A stretch of DNA of 64,000 bases from Diplosphaera chodatii (lineage: Eukaryota > Chlorophyta > Trebouxiophyceae > Prasiolales > Stichococcaceae), in contig JAALGY010000061.1 of the NCBI GenBank assembly GCA_032358165.1, positions 682,001 to 746,000 of the forward strand. Direction: 5' to 3'. The translations under genes were made by a program, and so were the position numbers. The notes beneath the pieces were generated by a model, which was not told where the DNA came from, did not search any database, and saw nothing but the letters and a program-made list of their open reading frames with translations. Every line of letters begins with the position of its first letter. Position 1 is the stretch's first letter. Below are positions 12,884 to 24,630 of the stretch, one piece after another.

Positions 12884-15800
12884 ATGGCGAGGAAGGTGTC
12901 TGGCGGGGCGACAGCTGCAGCTAACTCCGAGGACCAGTTCGTGATAAAGGTTGCTCTGCAGCTTTGCGCACATCGGAGATCAATATAGCGTGCAGTATGC
13001 TACAGAACCACCCAGCTGCATGTATGCAATTCAAATGCGCCTCGTGTGTGCAGGACCTTAAACAGTGTTACCTGAGAGGAGGCGCTCCTGCGATCTCCAA
13101 GAGGGTCTGGTGCAAGCACTTCCCCAGGACAACGGACTGCACGCTGAGAAGCAGCACCGGACAGCAGTGGGATGGGAAGGTCACAGTGCGCCCCATGGCT
13201 GGGGGGACTGCAACCAGCTGGCGGGCAGAGATCACGACTGGGTGGCCGGCCTTTGCGCGCGGCAACGGCATCGTCCAGGGCATGGACCTGCACGTGATGG
13301 TCACCGCGCCCAACACCCTGACCATCACAGTGCTCCGGCGGCCGGAGGCGCCAGCTGCAGCAGCACCTTCTTTGATAGGGGTCACCGGCAGTGGCGCTGC
13401 CGTCGGTGGCCGAGACACAGGCACCTCGGCAGCCGCAAGCAGCAGGAAGCGCCGCAAGGCGGGCCCCAGCACAGGCAGCGCACAGACAGTGGCCAAACGG
13501 CGGCGTGGCACGGCAGCAAACAGGCCCAGGGCTGCAGGCGCTGATGAGCCAGCAAGTGCTGCAGTTGCACACGCACAGGCCAATGCGTCGGCAATTGCTG
13601 CCAAGGACAGCAGCTTGCCTGTGCCGCCATGCTGCATGCAGCGTCCTGAACAGCTAGCAGGGTTGGACGACTCGCCTGCTCATGCGCAGTCGCCCGGCCT
13701 GCTCCGCTCCCTGAGCAGGGCGATCAAACCGATGCTGCCGACGTTACAATTCAGCTTTGCAAACAACCCAGCGCCAGCCTTGCCGCCGCCTGATGGCCGT
13801 CAACCAGCTGTGCCTGAGGCTGGAAGCACGCAGATGGATACAGCGGGTGGAGCTGCTGCAGCGGCCCTGCAGCATGGCGCCCCCAGTCCAGCCCCTGCAG
13901 CGGCGTCTGCCAGGACACAGCACATGGCAGCAGCTGCAGCTTCGGCTGCATGTGAACGGCAGCAGCGGCCTGCGTCAGGAGTCGGCAATACCGAGACCGC
14001 ACTCCTCAGCGCTCCGTGGTCAGCAAGTGCAGGCGCCGCAGCTGACGTTGCTCGGGCAGCGGACGCAGGCAACCTGGCAGCCAGCAGCAGAAACGACGAG
14101 GCGAGCAAATCTGCAGCCGCATACCAGCCAATGGGTGTGCAGCAACCAGCTGCCGGCTCCCCCAAGTCGGTGGCCGTGACGTGCAACGGCGTGCCTGGCG
14201 TGTTCCACATCGCAGAGGAGGTCGTGGAGTGCCAGTGCCGCGAGTGCAAGGCAAAGGTACAACGAGACCGTCAATGCCGGTCCATCGGCACGCCAGTTGT
14301 TATGCACCAGGCTGTGCCCGAAGGATCCATGCCAGATCATCTTATACGACTGTCCTCCAGCAGCACAGGTCAAGGAATGCATATGGAATCCATTCACAGG
14401 CAGAGCGGGATGGGAGCGTATTGCCCATGTCGCCGGGCGCGTTCGAGCGACATGCGGGCAAGGCACACTGCCAGAAGTGGAGGTACACCCTACAAGTGAC
14501 CGATGACAGCGGCAGCCCACAGTGGCTGGGCAACTGGCTGCGTGCTCGGGGCATCGTGCTCGCCTCTGATGGGTACTGCTTGTCGCTGGCGCTCCCCGCT
14601 AGTGCACACCTGGTTTGCACATGCTCGTGCGCTTGCTCACGCTGGACGCATCGGAGTTTGCTGTAGGGCCAGCCAACTGGTGCCGCAGTGCGCTCAGGCC
14701 AGGCCAGTGACTGTGCGCTCATGTACCCTGCAGGCAGTCTCCACTAAAGCGAGGCGCAGCAGCGGCTGATGCAGCCGAAGCTGGTGATCAGGCAGCCGCT
14801 GCCGCAGATGGCGCCAACGGGATCAGCGTCAATGACAGCAGCCATGAAACCGAAGCGTTCCTCAAAGCAGTCATGGACAAGAAGCCCCATGCGCTGCTGG
14901 TCAGAGCTGCCTATCAAACGTATCCTGCTGCTCAGCTGCATGATGAGCAGGCACATGCAAGTTCTGCGTGCTGTGAGCACTGTATCCACGCCATGTCCTC
15001 TCTCACACAGGTGAACAAGCGCAAGGCTCGTGCTTCCACAGCCTGCCTGGGAGTTGTGGCCGATTTGTATCGGGCGCATGGACGGCTGACCGTCGAGTGG
15101 GACCATGGCGGCCGACAGGTGCTGTCACCTGCGGGGCTGGACCAGCTGCTACTTCGCAGCGGCAGTCTGGTCGGCCACGCCATTGCCCCGGTGCGACAGA
15201 CTGGCAGCACCTCTGATCACACACCTGCTCTCAGGGTCACAGCGAAACGCCAGGGCTGTAAGTCCTCCGTGAGTGCAGCAGCGAATGGCACACACACTTA
15301 CGGGCCCGGCAAAGGATGTCGACTCATGATTGATTTTGCAAGTGCTCAAGTACAAGAGTCTGCTGGCGGCAGTTGATGCAGACTGACCGCAGGACATTTG
15401 TGCCCATGTCATCAGTCAGTCGAGAATCCTGATGTCGCTTCCGTGAACACATCATGCAGATGTTTGCCCTGGAGGATGGCAGCTGGGCGCCCTTCACCGG
15501 CGTGCTGACCGGCTTCGACTTCGAGACGGCTTCCTATACGGTAGAGTTTGCGGATGGCGAGGTCTGGGACAGCAGCCAGGTACATCTGCGCAGAACACGA
15601 TATAGCTTTCAGCATGCCAATGTCAGGAGGTGCTTCTGATGGCAATGGTCAACAGTGTAGCATGCAGGCGAGCATTCGATGTGCAACAGGTGTATCATAT
15701 CCGACTCACACCTGCTGCGCTGTGGGTGCAGGGGGATATGGATGTCACTGACGAGGGTGTGCTGCATTTCCTGCTGCCAGATGCCAAGGGCAAGCGGGCT

Positions 15801-18800
15801 CTGCGGTGCGACTTGACACTGATCAGCTCGTACACCCATGACATGGGGCACAAAGCATGTTTTCGGGACACCACCAACAGCATGACGCTGAAGCGAGAGT
15901 CTCAGGGGCTGTCACATGAAATGTGCTTGCCGTTTCCAACCTGCAGGTTTGCCGACGACATTCCCTGCTTGAGCAATCATCCTGTCGAGGTTGCTGACGA
16001 GGCGCTGGCGCGTTCCGAAGCCCTGGGTCTCCGGCTGCGCTCGCCGAAGAAGGGCCTCACCCCGGCAAAGCCTTCAACAGCAGATGGGAGCGGCATGAAC
16101 GGGCACGCCCACGATCCTGTGGAAGAGCCAGTGCCGAAGTCGCCCCGCTGGCATGCAGCACGTGCAGCCAGCTTGGCCGAAGGCAAGGCGTCGGGCGGCA
16201 GAGGTGGCAGCACAGTTGCAAAGGCCGGCGGCCGTGGCAGGGGGAGGGGTGTGAGCACCGTCAGGGGGAGCAATCGGCCCCGCAGCGCTGCAGCGGCTGA
16301 GAAGGTGACGGCCACTGCAGCAGAGCGGCTGCCTGGCCGGAAGCGCACTCGGGCCACGCCCAGCAACGAGGCACAGCTGCCTGGCGCACCAGCAGCAGCG
16401 ACAGAAGCGGACGCACAGCCAGCAGCAGCACAGCCCCCGGCTGACCCAACAGCAGCGGCATGCCAGGATGGCAGCGCAGGCGGGCGTGCCAGGCCAATGC
16501 GCACCGCTGCAGGCGCTGCCGCAGCAGCCATTGCAGCGGCGGCGGCAGCAGAAGGGGCCGAGGACGGCGAAGATGTCTGCGTGCGTGCCAGGCCAATGCG
16601 CACCGCTGCAGGCGCTGCCGCTGCAGCCATTGCCGCAGCGGCGGCAGCAGAAGGGGCCGAGGCCGGCGAAGATGTCTGCGTGCCTGCAGCAATTGCTGGT
16701 GGCGCCGGCGCGAGCAGTGGGCAGCCCAGACTCAGCCCCGATGGCAGCAGCGGTGAGACCATGAGAGCACACCATCGCCCTCTACTCCGCCCTCAGTGGA
16801 GGCTGTGGTTGAGTGATGTCCAAGCCAGCGGGCAGGACTCCATCTGCCTCTAGAGTGTGCAATGACCTGACGTTCGGCTATACGCGCAGGGCGTGGCACT
16901 GAGGAAGACACTGGCAGCGGCAGCGGCAGCGGCAGCGGCAGCCAGGGTGATGGGCAGCCTGCCGGACCGGCTCAGCGTCGCAGGAGTGCCAGCGGTGGGC
17001 CGGTCAAGCGCAGGCGGTCAGCCGGCGGCACCGGGAGCAGCAGCAAGCCGTTGAAAGGGGCGCCTGGACTCGCAGCAGCCCGCGCCCACTTCCTTGACAG
17101 CCTGACACAGGAGCAGCACAGCCGGTGGAACACAGCCGGCGGCGCGGGCCAGGAGCGTGGCGTGCAAGTCTGGGTCGGTGAGCGCCATGCTTGCACCATC
17201 ATCTGCAGGGCACTTGTGGGAGCTCGATCACCTGCAGCACACAGGGATGGAGGCCTGATGATTGTCGGACCAATGCCATGCACGTCGCATATTTTCCTGG
17301 TAGTTTGTGCTGTGGCACTGCGCAACATGTGGTGCACCTTTCCCAGCAGAGCGTTTGCCTGGTCAGGGCCCGCTCGCTGCCCCGGGCGCCATGCAGCAAT
17401 TGCGCTTTCAGCCTCTCACCGGCAAAGCCTGGGCTGCAGGCATGCAGCGGGCTGAGGACGGCTGGCACCCTGCCGGGACCTGGATGGATGACCACAGCCT
17501 GGCGCCCATTCACTGCAAGCAGGGCCTGGACAAGCGCCACCTCCCAGACAGGTGCAGCATGAAGTAGACCTGTGACACTTTGATACCACAGCTCATCAAC
17601 GCAGAGAGAGTTCGTGCCGGCGTCCAGCAACACGCTGCACGCTTCCATACTGCAGGCCGGCGATGCTTATGTGACTGCTTGGCGCAAGCAGGCGATGTTT
17701 CGTTCTTCATGCTGTCTTTACTCGCCTACGCAGGCAGCTCCCACCGGGCGTGAAGGCAAGCCGTGTTGTGCCAGGGTGGATCGGGGTCCTGGTTGAAGAA
17801 GGCGAGGTCTGGTCGCCAGACTACACAGGTGCAGACCAGCTTTGCTTGTACTGAAGAGTTGCTGGCAAAGTTTCTACTACTCGTACACACATGTGCGATG
17901 GCAAAGATTCAAGGAGCTTCATATCATTGCGGGACGGCTCGTGGGAAGTGTGCCGTGCCACTCTGTGCAAGGTTTACACCTTATCACACTCAGATCCAGC
18001 GCGTACTCCAGGCAGGCCTCGCAGCTGTGCTCATGCATGATCTCAATGTGGCGCAGGCCGCTACTTTGCATACCTGTGGGACAAGGTATGTGCCACCAAA
18101 ATATGCATCCAGGTGCGCCGCCTGTCATGCTTGGCCCTGCTACCCTGAAGATTGCATGTGCACTGCTCCTATTGCAAAGCGTCGGTCCGCTGATCATCCG
18201 CCTCTGACAAAGCATCTGGTTATGCATGCTGCTGCAGACGTCCCTGTTGAGATGCGGTCAGGCCAGGCTGGTTCACCAGCATGCTGAGATGTTTGCAGCA
18301 TCATGCCGAGAGCGCCTGCTCGATATGACTGTCATCAAGTGACTTCTTGGCTGCTTGTCAACAGAGGCCGGCTGCCACAGTGGAGGAGGCTGCCCACACA
18401 TACGATGCAGCCGCCATGGCGTATGCTGGTGGTGTGAACACCGACACGAACTTCCCACCGACCCCTGTGCAGCTGGCCATCCTCGGCCAACCGGTGTGCT
18501 TTTGTCTGCTGCTGACAAACCTGAGGTGGTCAATCTGATAGGCATCTGCATGCCCTGGGTTGGATTTAGCTGCTGCATTCTGCTCTAGTCAATCGGCACT
18601 TCCTTGACATGTAGGTGTCTGCCCCACTGCAGTTGACACTGACGCGTCGTTGATGTCTGTCAGGATGAGGGCGCGCGACCAATGACGGTGATGTGCGCGC
18701 TGCGCCTGCTGATCATCGAGCAGAAGCTGGCGGACGATGCTGTGGTGGAGTCCACCTCTGCACAGGTGCACCTCGATTGCTGTCAGGTATCATGACATCT

Positions 18801-19976
18801 GACAGTGCAGGAAGAGGCGTTCAACATTGTTTGTGCAGGTGCTTTGCCACTCAAGCTGCCCTGGCATGAACACCGCCACCTTGCAGGCGAATGACTGAAC
18901 CCCGAATCATGCGGAATAGGGGTGGCAGGCTTGGGAGGACAGCATCTGGAGCAAGTTTGCTGTTCAGGCGCCACGGAAACACTTCGCTTCCGGGCTGGCC
19001 GCGCAACTGAAATGGCTGCTGCAGCAGGTCTGCCTGCAGCTCTGTCCTCTACAACATTAAAGCTGATTGGACACACCCCGTGTGCTGGCTGCCTGGTGTG
19101 CTTTGCTGGTATCTGCACGGCCGTGCTTGGGCATGGGACATCAGCACCTGCTGGCCAGCTTGCTTTGCCAAGATGGCGCAGCGGGCTGCTGTAGCGGCTG
19201 CATCATTCACGTGCCATGGACCCAACGGGAAATGAGGACAGTGACATCTCGATCACTTGCTCAGGTCCGGGAGGAGGCGATCATGCCCGGGTGGCGCGGC
19301 GAGCAGCTGGACAAGTTCATGGCGGCGTGCGATGCCTGCGACACCATCGGCGGCAAGACGGAGCACTACTTCTCGACGCAAGAGTCCTGCGACACCTGCC
19401 TGCTCTTCGCCAAGCCTGTGAGCCTCCTTTCCCGCCTGGCTGCCCTGAACATTCATGCCGCACTGTGACAGCTCGCCTGCTGGCCTCCGGACTGATCGCA
19501 GGTCACGGTTGCATGAGCTGCATGGGCAGGGTTTCTGCCCGCAGAAGCCTACTTCAGTGGCGGTCTCACAGAACCTCTGCTGTATATCCATCGCCACCTG
19601 TCCGTCTTGCTGCAGGGCCATGGGCTGCCGAAGAGCTGTTCCCACGGCTCAAACGCTCTGCTCGCTCTGCTGCGCACCGCTGACGACAACATCATCTCCC
19701 AGTCAGCCAACGATGCCATGCAGCGCGGTATGAGAGCATGGACTGCAGCATATATACCAGTCAATCAGCAAATGCTATCACTCACCAGCGTGCACGAGCT
19801 GACAGAATGTGCATCAGCAAAGTGACCTCAGAAGCTAGCTGCAGGCCTTCAGCACCTTACAGACATGAAGTTTGTGACCTGCAGGCCTGCCGGATGAGGC
19901 GGATGGCGCTGCCCATACAGAGCAGCAACTGCTGGAGTTAAATCGCCAGTCACGTCTGGACGACCTGCAGGTCTGA
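12884..19976 (+). CDS. Multidomain B3 / SAND-like / Tudor-like / AP2-like nuclear protein (gene B)
   Basis: It starts with MARKVSGGATAAANSEDQF. Domains in order: B3-like (about 13050-13350: WCKHFPRTTDC, ITTGWPAFARGN, LTITVLRRPEA); KRRK patch and Ala-rich linker; SAND-like Cys module (about 14185-14570: CNGVPGVFHIAEE, CQCRECKAK, FERHAGKAHC, KWRYTLQV); Tudor-like exon (15012-15189, GVVADLYRAHGRLTVEWDHG); second Tudor-like exon (15451-15579, GSWAPFTGVLTGFDFE then FADGEVWDSSQ), joined in phase 0. A large exon from about 15690 carries basic GRGRG and AT-hook-like stretches, a 33-residue tandem repeat and a GS run. Beyond about 17180 exon choice is less sure: WIGVLVEEGEVWSPDYTG (about 17770-17827) and TVEEAAHTYDAAA followed by NTDTNFP (about 18380-18460), which matches the C-terminal half of AP2/ERF domains; then CxxC-containing exons (about 19260-19420) and LNRQSRLDDLQ at the end. 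The stop at 19974-19976 may be intronic, in which case the gene continues into the amine oxidase. No catalytic domain is seen. It is inferred to be a chromatin or transcription regulator. Confidence 0.6.
16485..16682 (+). repeat. 99-bp in-frame tandem repeat, two units
   Basis: Two adjacent 99-base units (16485-16583 and 16584-16682) are nearly identical. Each encodes 33 residues beginning RARPMRTAAG, running through an Ala-rich helix-prone stretch and ending GEDVCV. The unit is a multiple of three, so the frame of gene B is preserved. Confidence 0.92.
16913..16943 (+). repeat. GGCAGC hexanucleotide microsatellite
   Basis: Five perfect copies of GGCAGC encode a Gly-Ser run near the start of an exon of gene B (GRGTEEDTGSGSGS onward). 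It is probably a flexible linker and may vary in length between strains. Confidence 0.85.
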
Positions 19977-20021
19977 CTCATCACCCCACATCAGCGTTGC
20001 AGCCGTGCAGGCCTCCTGTTG

Positions 20022-23000
20022 ATGCAAACTAGCACTAGAGAAGAGTGCACCATGCATCGTCCTGACCAGTTCCACCACTACTCAGACAGTCCGGGGTACC
20101 CCATCTCGTCGCGATTATTTCGCAGCCCAAAGGCCAGCAGCAACGGGCTGACCTGTTGTGAGCCGGTATCACTGCAGAGCCCAGAGGGCGTCATCAAGCA
20201 TTTGTCCAAGCTCAAGGCCCCTGGACAGCAGCGCTCCGGCAAGCCTTCATCCGCTGGCGAGGCAGAGGAAGCAGAGGAAGCACCCACAGCCCCGCGGCCG
20301 CTGCCGCCGCCTCGCCTGCCCAAGCTGATCCCGCCCGGGTGAGCGCACTGTTGTTACTGTGCGACAGATGCACAGGACGTATGACTTGGTGTCAAAGCCC
20401 TCCAAAACACAACATCATCAGCTCGAGCATCATGCAATTCCGGGGACTTGCCTTGTACACATGCATCTGCCTTCAGATGTAAATTATCCCACAGGCTGAG
20501 TGTCGTGGTGGTCGGCGGTGGGGTCTCGGGCCTCAAGGCCGCCCTGGAGCTGTCTGCTGCGGGCGCCAAGGTGGGTCGCATCTCAAGCCACCTCCACACC
20601 ATGCACCCCAGCTTCACCTTGTGTCAACATGAGCTATCGAAGCGTGCACCCGGCCCCGAAGAAAGACGGGGCTTTATAACACTCACTTGCAATCTCGACC
20701 TACGCAGCATGTGCACTTAAACAATGCACTGCCATCTGCAAAGGTGAAGCAGGCTGTGGCCGACAACTTGCAGGTCACAGTGCTGGAGTCGCGGGACCGG
20801 CTGGGTGGCCGCGTGCACACGCACACGCTGACCGCCCCCGACGGCGGGACTGCCAAGGTGCTGACCTGCATGCTGGGACCTATGCTCACACGTGCAAACA
20901 ATCCTGAGTAGTCTGCTGTGCTATGGACATGCAATGGTCTGATGCAACGGGCTGTTGTCTGACCAGCGCTTTGGTTCTCCAACCAAGCAGCTAGCAACTA
21001 TACAGTAGACAACATACTGTGATCAACCAGGATGCCTTCAATACTACAGGTCGTCGTGGGCTCACTTCTCGCATTGCAGAAGTCATCCTAGAACCGATAC
21101 CGACAGGCATCAAGAGTGCTGTGAGTGTCTGCAACAGGTGGACATGGGCGCGACGTTCATCTGCGGCACGGGGCGTGACCCGCCGGTCAACCCCATGCTG
21201 ACCTACGCGGTGGACTGCCTGAAGCTGGGCACACGCCCCAAGCTGCGGGACGGCCCCCACGCCACCGCGCTGTTCGACAGGTGGGTTTCGGCCAGAAAGG
21301 CGCTTGATCACAGAGAACGGGGTCTGCAACAAGTACAGCAGGTGGCTGCTGTGGGCAGCTGTCCCCACGCAGCAGCAGGTGGCATCTTGCTGCTGGACCA
21401 AATGCTCGTGCGGCGCCGAGTGACCTCTGGATCTGATGCACAGCACCGTGTGCGACTGCACAGCATGGCCAAAGCGCTGCTGGCTCAGGAGCACTCGCAA
21501 GCAGACCGCACGCATGGATGGACCCACCACTGATCCGTTCCCCTTCAACCACACAGCGAGGGCAGGCTGCTGCCGGCGGAGAAGTTTGCGCATGCGGAGG
21601 CGAAGTACCAGGACCTGCTGGAGCGCCTGCTGGCGGAGGGGCCCAAGGCCCCGGCCGGCCGCACCATTGCGCAGGCGGTGTCGGCGGCGCTGCCCAGCCT
21701 GGGGCTCAGCCCAGAGGTAGGCTATGTTGTAGCCTTCTCTCGTCTCGCAGTCTCAGCTTCAACCTCCCCAAGAGTGCACCATTGCACAGGCTGGGACTTT
21801 GGCCAAGTCTGGCCTGAATTCCGCTCTGGCATGCTTTGCGCATGCTCTCGTCTCCTGTCTTAACGTCTATCCTTCGTGACTTATAAGCCTTGCCACTGCA
21901 CGGAATGCACCGGTAACAGTCCACTTGCGCAGGTCTACATTTGCTTGAGCTTTCCTGCGCACCATGCAGGAGCAGACGGTCGTCAACGCCTTCACGGCGG
22001 ACCTGTATGTGGCGACGCTGGACAAGCTCAGCCTGCGTGGCTCAGTCACCAGCGGCTTCGACGGCCACCATGAGCTGGTGCTGGGCGGCTACTCCCAGGT
22101 GGCTGCTGTTGCCGACACCAGACAGGGACCTGGCATGATGCCCAGTATGTAGACTCCCACGGATTGCACGGCAATGCGAATCACGAGTACATAGAGCGGA
22201 TGTGCAATGGCACTTGATAGGAAGACACCCTGCTTACTACAGTGCGCTTCTTATGCCATAGCCAGCCTCCGTGCCTGCATTTTGGACAGGTGACAAGTGG
22301 CACGGTGCGCTGACATGGCCGTGCACCCCAATGTGCAGGTGGTGGATGCACTGGAGAAGGGGCTGCCGTCTGACGGCGGCCCGCCGGTGAAGCAGAGAGC
22401 GGACATCCGGCTCGGCCAGACCGTCACCCGGGTGGAGCTGGTCGACCACGGCGTCGCCGTCCATGTGGCAGGCCAGGTGGGAATTTGTGCAATCCACCTA
22501 TGCTATAGTACATCAATCTCAGCAAATGCATGAGGCTGCAGACGGGAACAACGTGTTGTCGGCCAGTGGTATCGGACACTTCTATGAGCAGCGATAGATG
22601 CCCTGAGACAGGGCAGGCGGACCCAGTTGCTGGAGTGCAGCCCTGGTTGACTCACTAACATGCATCGCATTCCTTCTGTCACCCTCCCTGCTGCCAGCTG
22701 GCGAAGGCATGCGCCCGCACGCGATCCGAACCCGGCCGAATTGGCACCCTCTATCTGCCAAGCGGCATCATGCACGTGCGCTGCAGGCGGAGCCGGTGCG
22801 GGCGCACGCGGCGGTGGTCACGCTGCCGCTGGGCGTGCTGAAGCGCGGCTCCGTGGCCTTCGCGCCCCCGCTGCCCGAGTGCGCGCCACCACCAGTTCAT
22901 CGCTGTGCACAAAACGCCAGCAGCACCTAGTTTCATCTGACAAACTCCCATGGTACCGTATGCATGTGGTGTCGGCTGTGATGTAAGGACGCTCAACAGA

Positions 23001-24630
23001 AGCCAGCTGCATCACCTGCCTATGCAGGCTGCTTTCAGATGCATGCCTGTATTGCATCAATGTTGAGCTTACTGCGTCTGGTTGTCAGGTTCAAGACCAA
23101 GGCGCTCGCTGGTCTGGAGATGGGGACGGAGAACAGGGTGGCCATGCTGTTCCCTGGCCCAGAGCCCTTCTGGCCGGCTGACCCGCACTTCCTGCGGCCT
23201 CTGACCGGGTGCGCAAAACCTGGAAAGCCTCAAGGCATTGTAGGCTTGCTCGAGCGCCATTATGCTTTGTCGGCATGTATTCCTCCTGTGTCCATGTTCC
23301 AGACGATCAGGGCGGCAGCACCTGTGCTCGTTACACCTTTTTGCAGTGGGCTGCAGTTTTCCCGCAGACATGAGTGGATGTGCGGTGCAGGCGGTACACG
23401 TACATCAACCTGCATGCGCTGGGCGTGCCCAATGTGCTGTGCGCCTGGGTCCGCCCGCACGTGAGCCTCGCCCCATTGAAACTCCCTGCCTGCGTTGAGT
23501 TGAAACTTCTTTAATCCATGATGCTGTACTTTTGACACACTCTTTCACACATGATGGAAACTTGCAGTGTAAAGTCCAGCATGCCCAGATGTCCACCCTT
23601 TCTGAACACCCGGTCTTTTATCCGCAGGCGGTAGAGGAGGTGGAAGCACTGAGCGATGAGGCCACAGTGGCAGATGTGTGCAGCCAGCTGCGCACCATGT
23701 TTGGTGAGGGATTATCAACTTGGCATACCTGTGAAGTTGATCAATGTCTGGCAACATCAATGCCGCCAAAGGCCGCGCTGCTTGCCATAGCAGTGCAGCC
23801 AGACTGCACAATCCGTCAGTAGGTCCAAGGTTCATACACATCGTCAAGCATACCGGGACTGGTTCCACCTCTGCAGGCGAGGCATTCCGAGAGCCCGTGG
23901 CAACACATGTGACGCGGTGGGCGTCTGATCCGCACTCCTATGGCGCCTACTCCTATGTGCCGCCACACGGCAAGCGGGTGAGCTGCTGCACGCCCAGACA
24001 GCCACCACACAAGCGACAGTGCCAGGCACAGGTGCCAGGCGTGCGGGCAGTCAGCTGTCTGCGTTGCTGTGACCGTGAATTTAGCTTGCTGCTGTGCTGT
24101 GCAGGGCAACTACGATCTGCTGAGCATCCCGCTCAGCGGTGACTCTGCTCGCGACTCCGCACAGGTATGCAGATGCTTGGAGTTGTGTTGGGCCAACCTG
24201 CATACGAGGCTGACTGCCAGCATAAGGACTTTTAATTGCTGACATCTGCCATCACCCGGTACGATGCTCATCAAGACCACTGATGCATGGTTTCTGCTGC
24301 GCAGGTGTCTGCAACAGTGGCGCGCTTCGTGCCGTACGCAGACACCCGGCTGTACTTTGCGGGCGAGGCGACTCACAAGGAGGATGCCTACACTGTGCAT
24401 GGCGCCTATCTTTCAGGCGAGTGAGCCCAAAGACGAGTGTAGTGTGATGTTTGCCATGCCTTCACCAGGATGCAGGGATCACATGCGGCGACATGACCTC
24501 ACACTGATGTCGATGTGACTGCATGAATCCTGTTTGCCTTGCCTGGGCAGGCCAGCGGGAGGCCAACCGTATCAAGAAGTGGTGGCGTCAGTATCACGTT
24601 GAGATTCAGGCCGGGCTGGCTGCTCAGTGA
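20022..24630 (+). CDS. Flavin-containing amine oxidase, LSD1/polyamine-oxidase-like
   Basis: An FAD-dependent amine oxidase, expected to oxidise polyamines or methyl-lysine. The N-terminal exon has SPEGVIKHLSKLK and a Pro-rich stretch (about 20175-20340). The dinucleotide-binding motif VVVVGGGVSGLKAALELS (about 20505-20560) continues across an intron as VTVLESRDRLGGRVHTHT (about 20774-20830). Further exons give DMGATFICGTGRDPPVNP (about 21138), FTADLYVATLDKLSLRG (about 21990-22045), AHAAVVTLPLGVLKRGSVAF (about 22805-22862), MGTENRVAMLFPGPEPFWP (about 23117-23175) and RWASDPHSYGAYSYVPP (about 23915-23970). The C-terminal FAD signature is LYFAGEATHKEDAYTVHGAY (about 24351-24410), followed by SGQREANRIKKWW and TGA at 24628. 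The active-site lysine of LSD1 and maize polyamine oxidase seems to be Arg here (ENRVAMLF). I found no SWIRM domain. The ATG at 20022 is only 46 bases after a possible stop of the preceding gene, so the true N-terminus may lie far upstream. Confidence 0.83.

Larger units (their letters stand above)
11880..15189 (+). repeat. tandem segmental duplication, copy B
   Basis: Second unit of the direct duplication described at 8613-11841. It starts in sequence resembling the last intron of the ERCC6L2-like gene, includes a broken copy of that gene's last exon (11940-12092) and runs through the B3, SAND-like and first Tudor-like exons of gene B up to the codons for GHAIAP, where similarity to copy A ends. 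Confidence 0.85.

Noticed and set aside
15977..16762. 261-codon Ala/Pro-rich open frame on the minus strand
   Set aside because: It is the antisense shadow of the Ala-rich linker of gene B. GC-rich codons leave several frames open, and it has no domain or splice support.
12884..19976. RAV-type transcription factor
   Set aside because: RAV proteins have AP2 first and B3 last in a compact protein. Here the order is reversed, with SAND-like, Tudor-like and long linker segments between, so the name would mislead.
20022..24630. SWIRM-LSD1 histone demethylase
   Set aside because: I found no SWIRM domain in the exons upstream, and the flavin-site lysine differs. Only the broader amine oxidase call is safe.
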